Made by a program: the position numbers and the translations under genes. A stretch of DNA of 64,000 nt from DASVHS01 sp038244815 (GTDB lineage: Bacteria; Acidobacteriota; Thermoanaerobaculia; Gp7-AA8): positions 98,109 through 162,108 of the forward strand of contig JBBRTB010000009.1 in the NCBI GenBank assembly GCA_038244815.1. Direction: 5' to 3'. The notes beneath the pieces were generated by a model. The model ran no database searches. It worked only from the letters and a program-made list of their open reading frames with translations, and was not told where the DNA came from. Shown here in pieces: positions 25,301 through 33,386 of this stretch. How positions within the stretch are numbered: the stretch's first letter is position 1; each line of letters begins with the position of its first letter.

Positions 25301-25472
25301 TGGTGACGCGCGGCTGAGGAAGCACGTTGGATCGCGCTTCCACCGTGACACCCGGAAGCGGCTGCTTGTCCGCGGTCACTTTTCCGCTGATCTGACCGGT
25401 CTGCTGTGCGAACAATGCCGTACACGACAGAAGAACGAGCAGAAACAACAGAAGACGGCTGGTAAATCGCAT
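22359..25472 (-). CDS. TonB-dependent receptor with N-terminal CarboxypepD_reg-like domain
   Basis: A 1037-residue outer-membrane receptor. Signal peptide is about 1-22 (MRFTSRLLLFLLVLLSCTAL), then a CarboxypepD_reg-like beta-sandwich (about 24-110: GQISGKVTADKQPLPGVTV), a plug domain (about 120-240) and a large beta-barrel ending in aromatic RRYQVALRLQF. This architecture is abundant in Acidobacteriota. The ligand is unknown. ATG 25472 has a strong Shine-Dalgarno (GGGGGAGAG). It is convergent with the sulfatase-like gene: the two stops share the palindrome TGATCA at 22356-22361. Confidence 0.93.
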   Translation of the reverse strand: MRFTSRLLLFLLVLLSCTALFAQQTGQISGKVTADKQPLPGVTVEARSNVLPQPRVTNTDSNGTYQLPALVPGSYTLTFTLSGMQTVTRRADVLLSQTTHADVSMGVQGVAESITVTAQASLVDKTSTQIESGISQKEIQALPVSQNYGDLQKLIPGVMYSQDSVRGPSAGASGQDNVYMFDGVNITMPLFGVLNTQPNTHDIAQVNIIKGGAKALDFDRAGGFLIDSVSKSGTNKFSGEVGYQILSHNFVADQKGTQNLTYAQDRNWSTINIGGPILPDRLFFYGSYYRPEFKRSNQANVYGGLPQYSLKTNEEFLKLTFTPLQSLLLNGSYRNSHTVETSNQFGAFQAGTTGSGSNGKLQLGTLEASWIVSPKSYVTAKFTDFKNPGGGASDFLANGVQVNTALGTQLDFNNLGNLGRFVVPTPITGNTAQNAFVQPFVDKYGYVCPQNPSSVGLTCVAGQRTGGGTVGFGQFAEDDDSFYRRAGQFGYNYSLGSNITHDLHVGYQRYNDSEDRFQTSNGWGLLSVPAGVGSAGTCPASACGTSTPAFFVATFPQQTTGAVPSIHSEFHSQNVELNDSIHWNTWTFNVGVMASNDTLYGQGLAKADNVAGYVKSPGTKYKMHEFKFSDMIQPRLGATWAYDGTNTAWVSYAGYNPAANSDARAASWDRNLVRTISAYFDANGKLIGVAPNASSSGKWWQDGIKPPQIKEYMIGTARQMTSRWSGRLYGRYRHGDHYMEDTNNTARVDFNPPPGIPQKDYIPNLDEILGAIGSGSSYVIANLDGAFTKYYEATVEQEWRGDKVVLNGSYTWSHYYGNFDQDNSSFSSANDAAIFIGSSNIGDGPGRQLWDYKYGDLRGDRRHVVKLRGTYILPWNATAGAFGVYQSGQPYQLESVLPYRPLTGSSSDTNRYAEGAGSRRSPSYYDADLNYTQNFRLIRGMNLQLAVDVFNVTNNQEGYNYETRVGVLGIKHIANTASPYTGATVSIPTSITDETLRKQLAIPTTAAFNRADYGIAAPYPNSFYAPRRYQVALRLQF

Positions 25473-25542
25473 TCTCTCCCCCTTGATGGAATCAATGACA
25501 AAGATCTGACGAGTTGGGCCGGATTCTACACCGCAAGCGCGA

Positions 25543-26460
25543 TCAGGAAAGGGGCCAGTCCAATTCACCGAGAAATCGCTCGTCCTCGCGCCATTGCTCG
25601 TGAACGGCGACATGAAGGTCCAGGAACACCCTCGTTCCCAGCGTGGCCTCGAGATCGATGCGCGCCTCCGTTCCGATCCGCTTGATCATCTCGCCGCCTT
25701 TGCCGATGACGATCGGCTTCTGCGAGTCGCGCTCCACGACGATCGTGGCGAAGATGCGGATGATGTTCCTGGCCTCATCCTCTTCGAACTTGTCGACCGC
25801 CACCGCGGTCGTATACGGAAGCTCGTCGGACGTGTGCTGCAGGACTTTTTCCCGGATCACTTCCGCCGCGAAAAATCGCTCCGGCTGCGTCGTGTAATCC
25901 TCGGTCGGGTACGTGGGAGGGCCGGGCTCGAGACTGCCAAAGAGAATCTCCTTCAGCTCCTCGACGCCGTCGCCGCTGGCCGCGGAGATCGGAATGATCT
26001 CGTCGAACAGATCCATCGACCCATACCGCTCCATGAGCGGCAGCAGCTTGTGCTTCTTGAGCAGATCGATCTTGTTCAGGAGAAGGAACCGCTTCGTACC
26101 GGGATTCATCTCTTTCTCGTTGCGCAGGAGCTGCACGACGAACTCGTCACCGTGTCCGAACTCTTCCGCGGCGTCCACGAGCAGCGCGATGAGGTCGGCT
26201 TCGCCGAACGCTCCCCGCACGTGCTCCATCATGCGCACGTTCAGCTTGTGCAGTGGCTTGTGGATGCCCGGCGTGTCGAGGAATGCGATCTGGCCGCGCG
26301 GTTCGTTGAGGATGCCCACGATGCGATTGCGCGTCGTCTGCGGCTTGTTCGAAACGATCGACACCTTGTGGCCGAGCACGCGGTTGAGCAGCGTCGACTT
26401 TCCGGCGTTGGGACGGCCGACGAGGGCCACCACTCCGGATTTTGTTTTTGTGTCGCTCAT
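25543..26460 (-). CDS. era: GTPase Era
   Basis: Ribosome-associated GTPase needed for 16S rRNA maturation and 30S assembly. The 305 residues show G1 GRPNAGKS (15-22), G3 DTPG, G4 NKID and a C-terminal KH domain with VIGKGGEMIKRIG. It lies 27 nt after the CorC-like gene; such pairing is common near ribosome-maturation genes. The 70 nt between its stop and the receptor start probably contain the receptor promoter. Confidence 0.98.
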   Translation of the reverse strand: MSDTKTKSGVVALVGRPNAGKSTLLNRVLGHKVSIVSNKPQTTRNRIVGILNEPRGQIAFLDTPGIHKPLHKLNVRMMEHVRGAFGEADLIALLVDAAEEFGHGDEFVVQLLRNEKEMNPGTKRFLLLNKIDLLKKHKLLPLMERYGSMDLFDEIIPISAASGDGVEELKEILFGSLEPGPPTYPTEDYTTQPERFFAAEVIREKVLQHTSDELPYTTAVAVDKFEEDEARNIIRIFATIVVERDSQKPIVIGKGGEMIKRIGTEARIDLEATLGTRVFLDLHVAVHEQWREDERFLGELDWPLS

Positions 26461-26487
26461 CGACCGTAAAGCACGAATGTTCCTGCT

Positions 26488-27780
26488 TTACTCATACTCC
26501 TCCTCCGCCCCCTCCGCCAGCCACTCCGGATCCTTCGATACTTTCACGCGATAGATGCGACGGCGATCGGCGCGGTCGACTTCGAACCGGTATCCGTTCC
26601 TGGTCACTACTTCGCCCACCTTGGGAACGCGGCCCAGCGTCGTGAAAATCAGCCCGGCCACGGTCTCGTAGTCCTCTGCGATGAGGTTGGAACGGAGCAC
26701 GTCGTCGAGTTGCTCGACGCGGACCAGGCCGCTCACCAGATAGGTGCCGTCGCCGAGATCCACCAGCGTGGTCTCGTCCTCCTCGTGCTCGTCGGCAATG
26801 TCGCCCACGATGTCTTCGATGACGTCTTCGATGGTGATGAGCCCGGCCGTGCCGCCGAATTCGTCGACCACGACGGCCACCTGGATGTGTTCGCTCTGAA
26901 ACTCGCGCAGCAGGTTGGAGACCTTCTTGGTCTCTGACACGAAGTACGGCGGCCGGGCCAGCTCGCTGACCTGTTTGTCCTCTCCTTTGAGGATGGCGTC
27001 GTACATCTCCTTGATGTGCACGATGCCCGTGATCGTGTCGATGCTGTTGGTGTAGATGGGGATACGCGAGTATTTCGTGTCGCTGAACAGCCGCGCCAGC
27101 TCGTGCAGCGGCCGGTCGGCGTCGAATCCCATCACGTCGATGCGCGGCGTCATCAGTTCGCGGGCCAGCCGGTCGCCGAAATCGACAATCTGCTGCAGCA
27201 TCTTCCCTTCCGACGCCTCCAGAATCCCCTCTTCCTCGCCCACATCGATATAGGCCTGCACCTCCGCCTCGGTCGGCTCTTCTTCGGCGGCGGCCAGGTC
27301 GGCCTCACGGTCGATTCGAGCGACCAGACGCCGCAGCGGATAGAGCAGCGGCCAGAACAGGTAGAAAAAGAAGTGGGAGATCGGGATCAGCGCGCGGAGG
27401 GCTACCACGCCGGCGCCCTCGGGAATCGTGGCCAGGATGAACTTCCAGGCGATGATGACGACGAACCAGAACAAGGCGGCCGGGCCGAGGGCTCCGGGGC
27501 GGGGCGATCCGCTGAACGCCAGGATGGTGAAGGTGAAGGCGGCCACCAGCGCGATCTGCAGCAAAGCGCCACTGACGAGCTGGAAGTTGTCCGGATCGTA
27601 ACTCGCCCAGTGCCTGCGACCCGTCTCACTGTCGCTGAGGTCCGCGCTCAGACGGCGCAGCGTCACCGGGCTCAGGGCATGGATGAAATGGCGCGTGGCA
27701 TCGAAGACGAGATAGAGGACCCCGCACAGGGTGGAGGCCACCACCCAGGCGATTTGCGGGCTGGAGCTGGTACTTCCCAT
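26488..27780 (-). CDS. CorC/HlyC-family CBS-domain membrane protein
   Basis: A 430-residue protein with an N-terminal CNNM-like membrane domain (about 1-150, three or four TM helices), then VQAYIDVGEEEGILEASEGKM, a CBS pair (LMTPRIDVMGFDAD, then VVVDEFGGTAGLITIEDV) and a C-terminal CorC_HlyC domain (about 340-425). Relatives are linked to Mg2+/Co2+ resistance or efflux; transport is inferred. A TAGAAT hexamer lies 14 nt before the ATG. It is probably co-transcribed with era. Confidence 0.92.
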   Translation of the reverse strand: MGSTSSSPQIAWVVASTLCGVLYLVFDATRHFIHALSPVTLRRLSADLSDSETGRRHWASYDPDNFQLVSGALLQIALVAAFTFTILAFSGSPRPGALGPAALFWFVVIIAWKFILATIPEGAGVVALRALIPISHFFFYLFWPLLYPLRRLVARIDREADLAAAEEEPTEAEVQAYIDVGEEEGILEASEGKMLQQIVDFGDRLARELMTPRIDVMGFDADRPLHELARLFSDTKYSRIPIYTNSIDTITGIVHIKEMYDAILKGEDKQVSELARPPYFVSETKKVSNLLREFQSEHIQVAVVVDEFGGTAGLITIEDVIEDIVGDIADEHEEDETTLVDLGDGTYLVSGLVRVEQLDDVLRSNLIAEDYETVAGLIFTTLGRVPKVGEVVTRNGYRFEVDRADRRRIYRVKVSKDPEWLAEGAEEEYE

Positions 27781-27829
27781 CTCGTAGGGGGCGGATTCTA
27801 TCGGAGAATAGCGGTGTTACGGAGGACAC

Positions 27830-28462
27830 ATGCACTTCGCCGCGCTGCTTCTGGTTGCGAGCACGCTCGTTCTGAGGACGGGCCAGCGCATCGCCATCGA
27901 GGGACCGCCCACCGAACAGGACGGCGTCGTGGTGTTTCGCTCCGCCGGCGCACTCTATTCGCTGCCGGCGTTCGAGATCGATGAAGTGGCCACCACGGCC
28001 GCCAATGTCGCCGCTGCCGAACCGCCTGCGGCGCGGGCCCTGAAGGTCTCCCCTGCCGAGCGGGAACGACTGCTCAGGGAACTGGAGAAAAATCATTCGG
28101 GACAGCCGCCCGCCGAGCCGCGGTGGCAGGCCGCATCCGCCTCGCCTGTCCGGAACGAGCTCGCCAACGAGGATGAGTGGAACTGGCGCCAGCGCTCCCG
28201 CGCTTACGAAGAGGGCGTGCGGCAGGCCAAAGAGAATCTCAATCTGCTGCTCGACCGGGCCGACCAGCTCCGCGCCGAGATCCGCGGTCTCCTCTCCCTC
28301 GGGTGGAAGCCGGCCAGTTTCACATACCAGACGACGCAACTCGCCTACACCGAGGAGTCGATTCCTGCCGCACAGCTGGCGGTCGACCGCGCGCAACGCG
28401 CTTACGACCAGTTCCGGGAGGATGCCCGGCGGCAGGGTGTGATGCCCGGCTGGCTGCGATAG
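27830..28462 (+). CDS. secreted coiled-coil hypothetical protein
   Basis: A 210-residue protein of unknown function with a good Shine-Dalgarno (CGGAGG) before ATG 27830. A short hydrophobic N-terminus (MHFAALLLVASTLVL) suggests export. Residues about 15-55 (LRTGQRIAIEG...PAFEIDEVATT) form a small beta domain that resembles the N-terminus of the protein at 43126. The rest (about 75-205) is helical and charged, probably coiled coil. It is convergent with the pyrophosphatase gene across a heptamer-word repeat. Confidence 0.7.
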   Translation: MHFAALLLVASTLVLRTGQRIAIEGPPTEQDGVVVFRSAGALYSLPAFEIDEVATTAANVAAAEPPAARALKVSPAERERLLRELEKNHSGQPPAEPRWQAASASPVRNELANEDEWNWRQRSRAYEEGVRQAKENLNLLLDRADQLRAEIRGLLSLGWKPASFTYQTTQLAYTEESIPAAQLAVDRAQRAYDQFREDARRQGVMPGWLR

Positions 28463-28463
28463 A

Positions 28464-28543
28464 GGTCGCGGGTCGCAGGTCGCGGGTCACGTGGGCCTCG
28501 AAGCGATGCGGCTCCCGTGACCCACGACCTGCGACCTACGACC
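28464..28543. repeat. heptamer-word inverted repeat D (GGTCGCG)
   Basis: Left arm 28464-28491 and right arm 28516-28543 are 28-nt reverse complements with three mismatches and a 24-nt loop. The arms are tandem 7-nt words (GGTCGCG, GGTCGCA, GGTCGCG, GGTCACG). It separates convergent genes, and its right arm supplies the last codons and the TAG stop of the pyrophosphatase gene (28538-28536). A bidirectional terminator role is possible. Confidence 0.85.
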
Positions 28544-29156
28544 GATTCTCCACGCCGAACGCTTCGTCATAATCCCCGATGGCCGCTCGGATCACTTCAC
28601 AGGCGTGCCCGGCGTCGTAGCGCGAGAGACTGACCTGCGATTCCTCGCCGGGGATGAGCTTGTACGTCGAGAAGTAATGCATGAGGCGCTCGACGAAGAT
28701 GCCGGGCAGATCCTCAAGGCGGTCGGCCTTTCCCCAGACGTAATCGCCGGCCAGGACGGCCACGATCTTGTCGTCCGCCTCACCGTGATCGATCATCTGC
28801 AGCCCGCCCACCACGCGCGCGCGCAGGAGGATCTCGGATTTCGTGATGGGACGCTCGCTGATGACGCAGATGTCCAGCGGGTCGCCGTCTCCGCGCTTCG
28901 ATTGCGGTGCGAGCGCGGCCACGCGCGCGGCGCAATACGTCCGGGGGATGAATCCGTACAGGGCCGGCGGCTGCGACGAAGTGCGCTGGGGACGATCGAC
29001 GCGCAGATATCCGGTGACCTTGTCGACCTCGTACTTCACGAGATCGAACGGCGTGATCTCGATGTAGGCGTTTACGATGCGCGGCGCTTCCTTCCCCGTC
29101 TCCAGCCCGTGCCATGGATGCGGGCGCCAGGCCACGAACGAGCGGTCGGAGCTCAT
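28536..29156 (-). CDS. ppa: inorganic pyrophosphatase, family I
   Basis: Hydrolyses pyrophosphate, driving biosynthesis forward. The 206-residue protein has the metal-binding signature GDGDPLDICV, EITPFDLVKYEVDK and DRPQRTSSQPPALYGFIPRTY. ATG 29156 gives MSSDRSFVAWRPHPWHG and overlaps the upstream stop as ATGA (29153-29156); a longer frame upstream is unlikely to be used. The C-terminus extends beyond the E. coli enzyme. The stop codon lies in a repeat arm. Confidence 0.94.
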   Translation of the reverse strand: MSSDRSFVAWRPHPWHGLETGKEAPRIVNAYIEITPFDLVKYEVDKVTGYLRVDRPQRTSSQPPALYGFIPRTYCAARVAALAPQSKRGDGDPLDICVISERPITKSEILLRARVVGGLQMIDHGEADDKIVAVLAGDYVWGKADRLEDLPGIFVERLMHYFSTYKLIPGEESQVSLSRYDAGHACEVIRAAIGDYDEAFGVENRS

Positions 29157-29812
29157 GGAAGCCGTCCGAACGATTCCTCGATCAGCGTCGACTCGTCCGC
29201 GCCGATCTTTTTCAGGCATCGTCGCGTTCGCTCGAGAAACTCGTCGAAACCCGCCGCCATCACGATGGAACTGCGAACGGGGCCGCGGTTCCGGTCGATG
29301 AGCGTCTCGATGCGCCCGCTCATGTGCACGATCGCGCCGCTGCGCGCCAGAGGATCGAAATCGGCCGCGTAGAGGATGTAGCGCTGGTCGGGCTCGTAGA
29401 GCACAACCACCTTCCGCTTGTCGTTCGCCGCCAGCATGTGCAGGACGATGCTCCGCACCGGCGCGATGCCCGTGTCACCGGCCAGAAACACGACGCCGCG
29501 CCCGTCGTCCTCCGGCAGTTGAAACTCTCCGTAGGGTCCATCGATCGAGACCGGTGCGCCCGGCTGCAGACCCTGCAGCGCCGCTCCGCCGCGGCCGATG
29601 CCGACGCGGACGCAGAGCTCGACCGCCCCGGGACGTTCCGGTGGCGAAGCGATCGTGTAGGCGCGCGACACCCCTTCGGGGAAACGGAAGTTGACCCACT
29701 GGCCCGGAGCGAATCGGAACCCGCCTCCCGGTACGGCCACGGTCAACTGCATCACGCGCGGTGCCAGTGACCGGATCTCAGAGACCGTGGCATCGTGACG
29801 CGAAGTGGCCAT
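29153..29812 (-). CDS. FAD/NAD(P)-binding oxidoreductase, ferredoxin-reductase type
   Basis: A 219-residue FNR-fold flavoprotein without its own iron-sulfur domain. The FAD motif is RAYTIASPPE, followed by the phosphate loop GRGGAALQGL and the NAD(P)-binding GDTGIAPVRSIV. It should move electrons between NAD(P)H and an unidentified acceptor; the partner cannot be named. It sits between def and ppa on the minus strand, coupled to ppa. Confidence 0.88.
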   Translation of the reverse strand: MATSRHDATVSEIRSLAPRVMQLTVAVPGGGFRFAPGQWVNFRFPEGVSRAYTIASPPERPGAVELCVRVGIGRGGAALQGLQPGAPVSIDGPYGEFQLPEDDGRGVVFLAGDTGIAPVRSIVLHMLAANDKRKVVVLYEPDQRYILYAADFDPLARSGAIVHMSGRIETLIDRNRGPVRSSIVMAAGFDEFLERTRRCLKKIGADESTLIEESFGRLP

Positions 29813-29824
29813 TGGCGTGAATCC

Positions 29825-30337
29825 TTACCACATCCCCGATTTCACCAGCTTCTGAACCTTCTTGAGAATGCGCTCTTTCTTCAGACCGCGGAGGTGATCG
29901 ACGAACAGGCCGCCGTTGAGGTGATCGATCTCGTGACAGATGGCCCGGGCCAGTAGTTCCTGCCCCCACAACTCGCGCTGCTGCCCGTTGCGGTCCTGAT
30001 AGCGCATTTTTACGCGCAGCGGCCGGGCCACGATCTCAGTAAAGTCGGGAACGGAGAGGCAGCCCTCGCTCTCGCCCTGCTGGCCTTCCACCTCCACGAT
30101 CTCCGGATTGATGCAGACCAGGAGATCGTCGGGCCGCTTCCCCACGGAGAGGTCGATGACGGCCAGGCGCTTCGAAATCCCCACCTGGTTCGCCGCCAGT
30201 CCGATCCCGGGGGCGGCGTGCATGGTTGTCACCATATCCTCGATCAGCCTCTGCAGATCGGAGTCGATCTCGCCGATGCGCTGTGTTGGAACGCGGAGGA
30301 CGTCGTCTCCGAATTTTCGAATAGGGAGTACGGCCAC
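29825..30337 (-). CDS. def: peptide deformylase
   Basis: Removes the N-formyl group from nascent proteins; metalloenzyme. All three motifs are present in 170 residues: GIGLAANQVG, EGCLSVP (metal Cys) and HEIDHLNG (metal His pair and catalytic Glu). The start is GTG at 30337, three bases after the stop of the cNMP-binding gene, so the two are coupled. The C-terminal basic tail is normal. Confidence 0.97.
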   Translation of the reverse strand: MAVLPIRKFGDDVLRVPTQRIGEIDSDLQRLIEDMVTTMHAAPGIGLAANQVGISKRLAVIDLSVGKRPDDLLVCINPEIVEVEGQQGESEGCLSVPDFTEIVARPLRVKMRYQDRNGQQRELWGQELLARAICHEIDHLNGGLFVDHLRGLKKERILKKVQKLVKSGMW

Positions 30338-30340
30338 GCT

Positions 30341-31102
30341 CTATCCGCCGCGTTTCTTGAGATTCTCGATCATGGCCTCGACCGTGCTGTTCGCGCGCTT
30401 CTTGTAGAAGGCATCGAGGACCTTGCGGATGCCGGGATGTTTGGCCAGGGCGTTATCGAGCTTCTCCTTGTCGAGACGGAGAAGCTCGGTGGGGCGCGAC
30501 GCGGTGATGGTGGCCGTGCGGGGCTTGCCGGTGAGGACGCTCACTTCACCGAAGAAGTCGCCCTCTCCGAGCTTGGCCAGATAGACAGCGCCCGTCTTTC
30601 CCGTACCACGCGTGTAGACCTTCACTTCGCCGGAGCTGATGACGTACATCGAGTCGCCGGGATCGCCCTCGCTGATGATGACGCTGCCCTCTTCGTGGCT
30701 CTCGAGCTCCATCTCCTTGACCAGGGCGGCCCGCTCGTTGTCGCCGAGGACTTCGAACAGAGGGCTGCTGATGGGAGGAGGAGCCACGAAGATCGGCTCG
30801 CTTTTTCCAGCTGCCGGCGTCGCTTCCGCCCCTCCTCCGCTTTGGCCGCGGACTTTCTCCGCTTTCTTGCGGACGGCAATCGCCTGTACGGTCAAGCCGT
30901 TGTCGTCGTAGTACTTGGCCGTGGCCTCGTACTGTTCGGCAGCCTGATCGAACGATCCTGTTCCTGTAAGAGCATCGGCGTACTGCAGGCGGATGCGGGG
31001 ATTGGTCGGATACTTGTCGAGGTCGCGCTTGAGCAGCGGCAGGGCGCGCCCGTAATCCTTCTTCGCCAGGAGACTCGCGGCGTTTTCGGTTTCTTCAGAC
31101 AT
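30341..31102 (-). CDS. TPR + cyclic-nucleotide-binding domain protein
   Basis: A 253-residue protein with N-terminal TPR-like helices (about 5-85, YGRALPLLKRDLDKYPTNP), a Gly/Ala/Pro linker and a cNMP-binding beta-roll (about 115-225, ISEGDPGDSMYVISSGEVKV and GEGDFFGEVSVLTGKPRTATI). There is no HTH or other effector domain, so it is not a CRP-type regulator; signalling by protein contact through the TPR part is the likely mode. The ligand-binding loop FFGEVSVLTGKPRTAT resembles real cNMP sites, but the ligand is unknown. Confidence 0.88.
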   Translation of the reverse strand: MSEETENAASLLAKKDYGRALPLLKRDLDKYPTNPRIRLQYADALTGTGSFDQAAEQYEATAKYYDDNGLTVQAIAVRKKAEKVRGQSGGGAEATPAAGKSEPIFVAPPPISSPLFEVLGDNERAALVKEMELESHEEGSVIISEGDPGDSMYVISSGEVKVYTRGTGKTGAVYLAKLGEGDFFGEVSVLTGKPRTATITASRPTELLRLDKEKLDNALAKHPGIRKVLDAFYKKRANSTVEAMIENLKKRGG

Positions 31103-31108
31103 TCGGGC

Positions 31109-31786
31109 TCAGTATTTTATCCGGTTGAGCTCCGACTTCGCGGATGCCGCCGGCGCCGAGTAAGGATAACGCGAGATCACTTCCTGCAGGGTCGTCCGGG
31201 CCAGGGCCAGATCGCTGGTCTTCTCGTACGCCAGGGCCAGCTTGTACAGCGACTCGGGAGCTTTGTTCTGATCGCCGAATTCGTCGCTGACCCGCTTGTA
31301 GTATCGGATGGCATTGTTGAAGTCTGCGGCGGCGTAATACGTCTCGCCGATCCAGAACAAGGCGTTGTCGGCGAGCTGGCCGGACGGGTCGGCGTCGAAC
31401 ACCTGCTGGAAGGCGGTGCGCGCCTCGGGATAGCGGCCCTTGCCGAAGAGAACGATGGCGTTTCGATAAGCTTCAGCGATCTCCGCCGATCGAATCGCAC
31501 CGGGCTGGGCAGCCCCGCCCTCGGTGCTGTGCGCGGACGAGGCCGGACCCGGAGCACGGACTGGCGGCGGGACGCGGGCGGCAGCCGCTCGCTCCTCACC
31601 GGCCTGCTCCAATCGAGTGATCCGGTCGTTCAGCACATCGAGACGCTCCAGGAGCTCGGTCATCGACTTCTCCAGACCGGCGATCTGCGGATCGGAAGGA
31701 GTCGCCGCACTCATCGCCGGCTTCGTTCCCGAGCTCGAGCCGCAAGCGACGGCGAGAACAAGCGTGGCCGCGGCGACTGATCTCAT
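31109..31786 (-). CDS. TPR lipoprotein, CpoB/YbgF-like
   Basis: A 225-residue protein with a lipoprotein signal (MRSVAAATLVLAVAC, Cys15), a short coiled coil (about 35-60, LEKSMTELLERLDVLNDRIT), a Pro/Ala linker and a C-terminal TPR domain (IAEAYRNAIVLFGKGRYPEA onward). This matches the tol-pal-associated YbgF/CpoB plan and parallels the gene at 60990. ATG 31786 overlaps the bamD stop as ATGA; the longer upstream frame is rejected. Likely role: periplasmic envelope assembly with BamD. Confidence 0.85.
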   Translation of the reverse strand: MRSVAAATLVLAVACGSSSGTKPAMSAATPSDPQIAGLEKSMTELLERLDVLNDRITRLEQAGEERAAAARVPPPVRAPGPASSAHSTEGGAAQPGAIRSAEIAEAYRNAIVLFGKGRYPEARTAFQQVFDADPSGQLADNALFWIGETYYAAADFNNAIRYYKRVSDEFGDQNKAPESLYKLALAYEKTSDLALARTTLQEVISRYPYSAPAASAKSELNRIKY

Positions 31787-32592
31787 GAGGTCTTCACGGT
31801 GGTCAGTTTCTGTTTGGCCCGATCGGCGTAGGAGCTCTTCGGGAACTCCGAGAGCACACGCTCGAAGTACAGGCGCGCCTCGCCGTTGCGTCCCAGCGCC
31901 GCCAATGACGTGCCGAGATCGTAGAAGACCGCGGCGCGGTCCGAGTAGTTCGGATAGTTGTCGACGAGATAGTTCAGCCGCTGCACCGCCGACAGGTAGC
32001 TCCTCCGTTTCATGTAGAAGCGGGCCACGATGTGCTCGTGCCTGGCCAGCCGGTCCATGGCCTCGCTGAGATGGGCCTCGGCGTCGGGGCGCATCGGACT
32101 GCGCGGATAGGTGTGGATCATGTCGTTGAACTTCTCCACGGCCTCGCGCGTCTTCTGCTGGTCGCGGTCCGGTCTCTCCATCTGCTTGAACGACACCATG
32201 GCGATCTGCAGCATCGCGTAGTCGGCACTCTCGCTTCCCGGGTATCGGTTGATGAAGTCGCGGTACTTGTACTGGGCCTCGACCAGGTTTACCGGACCGC
32301 CCTGGTGGTAATACGTATCGGCGACGCGGAGAAGACTGCGCCGGCCCAGGGGATCGTTCGGAAAGTTCTCGTAGATGTGCGAGTAGTAGAGGCGAGCCTT
32401 CTGCCACTTCTTCCTGGCAAAGAGCTCACCCCCCTTCTGGAAGATCTGCTCTTTCGAAAGGTTGAGGAACTCCGGCTCGACCACCGGACGCGCCAGGCGC
32501 GAACGATGGTGACACGCCGCGAGGACGAAGATCATCGCGACGAGCATTACGGTTCGTTTCAGGTTCAAAAATCCTCCAGGGGACTGACTCAC
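31783..32592 (-). CDS. bamD: outer membrane assembly lipoprotein BamD
   Basis: Essential scaffold of the BAM complex for outer-membrane beta-barrel insertion. The 269-residue protein has a lipobox in MLVAMIFVLAAC, then five TPR-like repeats (FQKGGELFARKKWQKARLYY, LVEAQYKYRDFINRYPGSES, FNDMIHTYPRSP, ARFYMKRRSYLSAVQRLNYL, ARLYFERVLSEFPKS). The start is GTG 32592, overlapping the rpe stop as GTGA. An operon rpe-bamD-TPR lipoprotein is apparent. Confidence 0.93.
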   Translation of the reverse strand: MSQSPGGFLNLKRTVMLVAMIFVLAACHHRSRLARPVVEPEFLNLSKEQIFQKGGELFARKKWQKARLYYSHIYENFPNDPLGRRSLLRVADTYYHQGGPVNLVEAQYKYRDFINRYPGSESADYAMLQIAMVSFKQMERPDRDQQKTREAVEKFNDMIHTYPRSPMRPDAEAHLSEAMDRLARHEHIVARFYMKRRSYLSAVQRLNYLVDNYPNYSDRAAVFYDLGTSLAALGRNGEARLYFERVLSEFPKSSYADRAKQKLTTVKTS

Positions 32593-33254
32593 ACGTTCAC
32601 TCCCGAAACAGCGGTCCGGATCGCCTGCATTGCAGCGGCCCGGTCCTCTTTGCCGAAAATTGCGGATCCAGCCACGAGAATCGAGGCACCGGCATCAACG
32701 ACCTGGCGCGCCGTCGTGGGATCGACGCCGCCGTCGACCTCGATGGGCACATTGAGTCCCCTCTCCCGGATCATCCGCGATATATGACGAATCTTCGGTA
32801 CCACAGGTTCGATGAACTTCTGGCCGCCAAAGCCGGGGTTCACCGTCATGACCAGTACGTAGTCGCAAAACTCGATGGCTGTCGACAGCGCCTCGGCCGG
32901 GGTGGCGGGGTTGAGGGCGATGCCGGCCCGGCCACCTCCGTCACGGATCAGTTGCAGAGCCCGCTGGAGATGCGGCTCCGCCTCGATGTGCACCGAGACC
33001 ATGTTCGCTCCCGCCTCGAGGAACCTCTCGATGTAGAGCTGTGGCTTCTCGATCATCAGATGACAGTCGAACGGCAGCTTCGAGACCGCACGGCACGCCT
33101 TCACGATCAGCGGCCCGAGAGTGATGTTCGGGACGAAATGTCCGTCCATCACGTCGATGTGCAGAAGGTCGGCGCCACGTTCGACCGTGGCGATCTCGCT
33201 GGCGAGGTTCGCGAAGTCGGCCGAGAGCAGTGATGGAGCGATCTGGATATTCAT
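32589..33254 (-). CDS. rpe: ribulose-phosphate 3-epimerase
   Basis: Interconverts ribulose-5-P and xylulose-5-P in the pentose phosphate pathway. The 221-residue TIM barrel has APSLLSADFANL, the metal-site HIDVMDGHFVPNITLGP, HLMIEKP, MTVNPGFGGQKF and EVDGGV. It is transcribed downstream of the PASTA gene, with a heptamer-word inverted repeat between them, and leads into bamD. Confidence 0.98.
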   Translation of the reverse strand: MNIQIAPSLLSADFANLASEIATVERGADLLHIDVMDGHFVPNITLGPLIVKACRAVSKLPFDCHLMIEKPQLYIERFLEAGANMVSVHIEAEPHLQRALQLIRDGGGRAGIALNPATPAEALSTAIEFCDYVLVMTVNPGFGGQKFIEPVVPKIRHISRMIRERGLNVPIEVDGGVDPTTARQVVDAGASILVAGSAIFGKEDRAAAMQAIRTAVSGVNV

Positions 33255-33300
33255 GCGTGCCTGATTTTGCTGGCGGCAGGTAACGGCGGGCCGTTTGATC

Positions 33301-33371
33301 GGTAGCCGGTAACTGGTAGCCGGTAACCGAGCTGTGTTTTACCGGTTACCCGCTACCGGTTACCGGTTACC
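33301..33371. repeat. heptamer-word inverted repeat E (GGTARCC)
   Basis: Left arm 33301-33328 reads GGTAGCC GGTAACT GGTAGCC GGTAACC. Right arm 33344-33371 is its reverse complement with three mismatches; the loop is 15 nt. It occupies the gap between the PASTA gene and rpe, both on the minus strand. A strong hairpin in the mRNA ahead of rpe is expected. Confidence 0.85.
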
Positions 33372-33386
33372 CATTCCGCCCTGATT

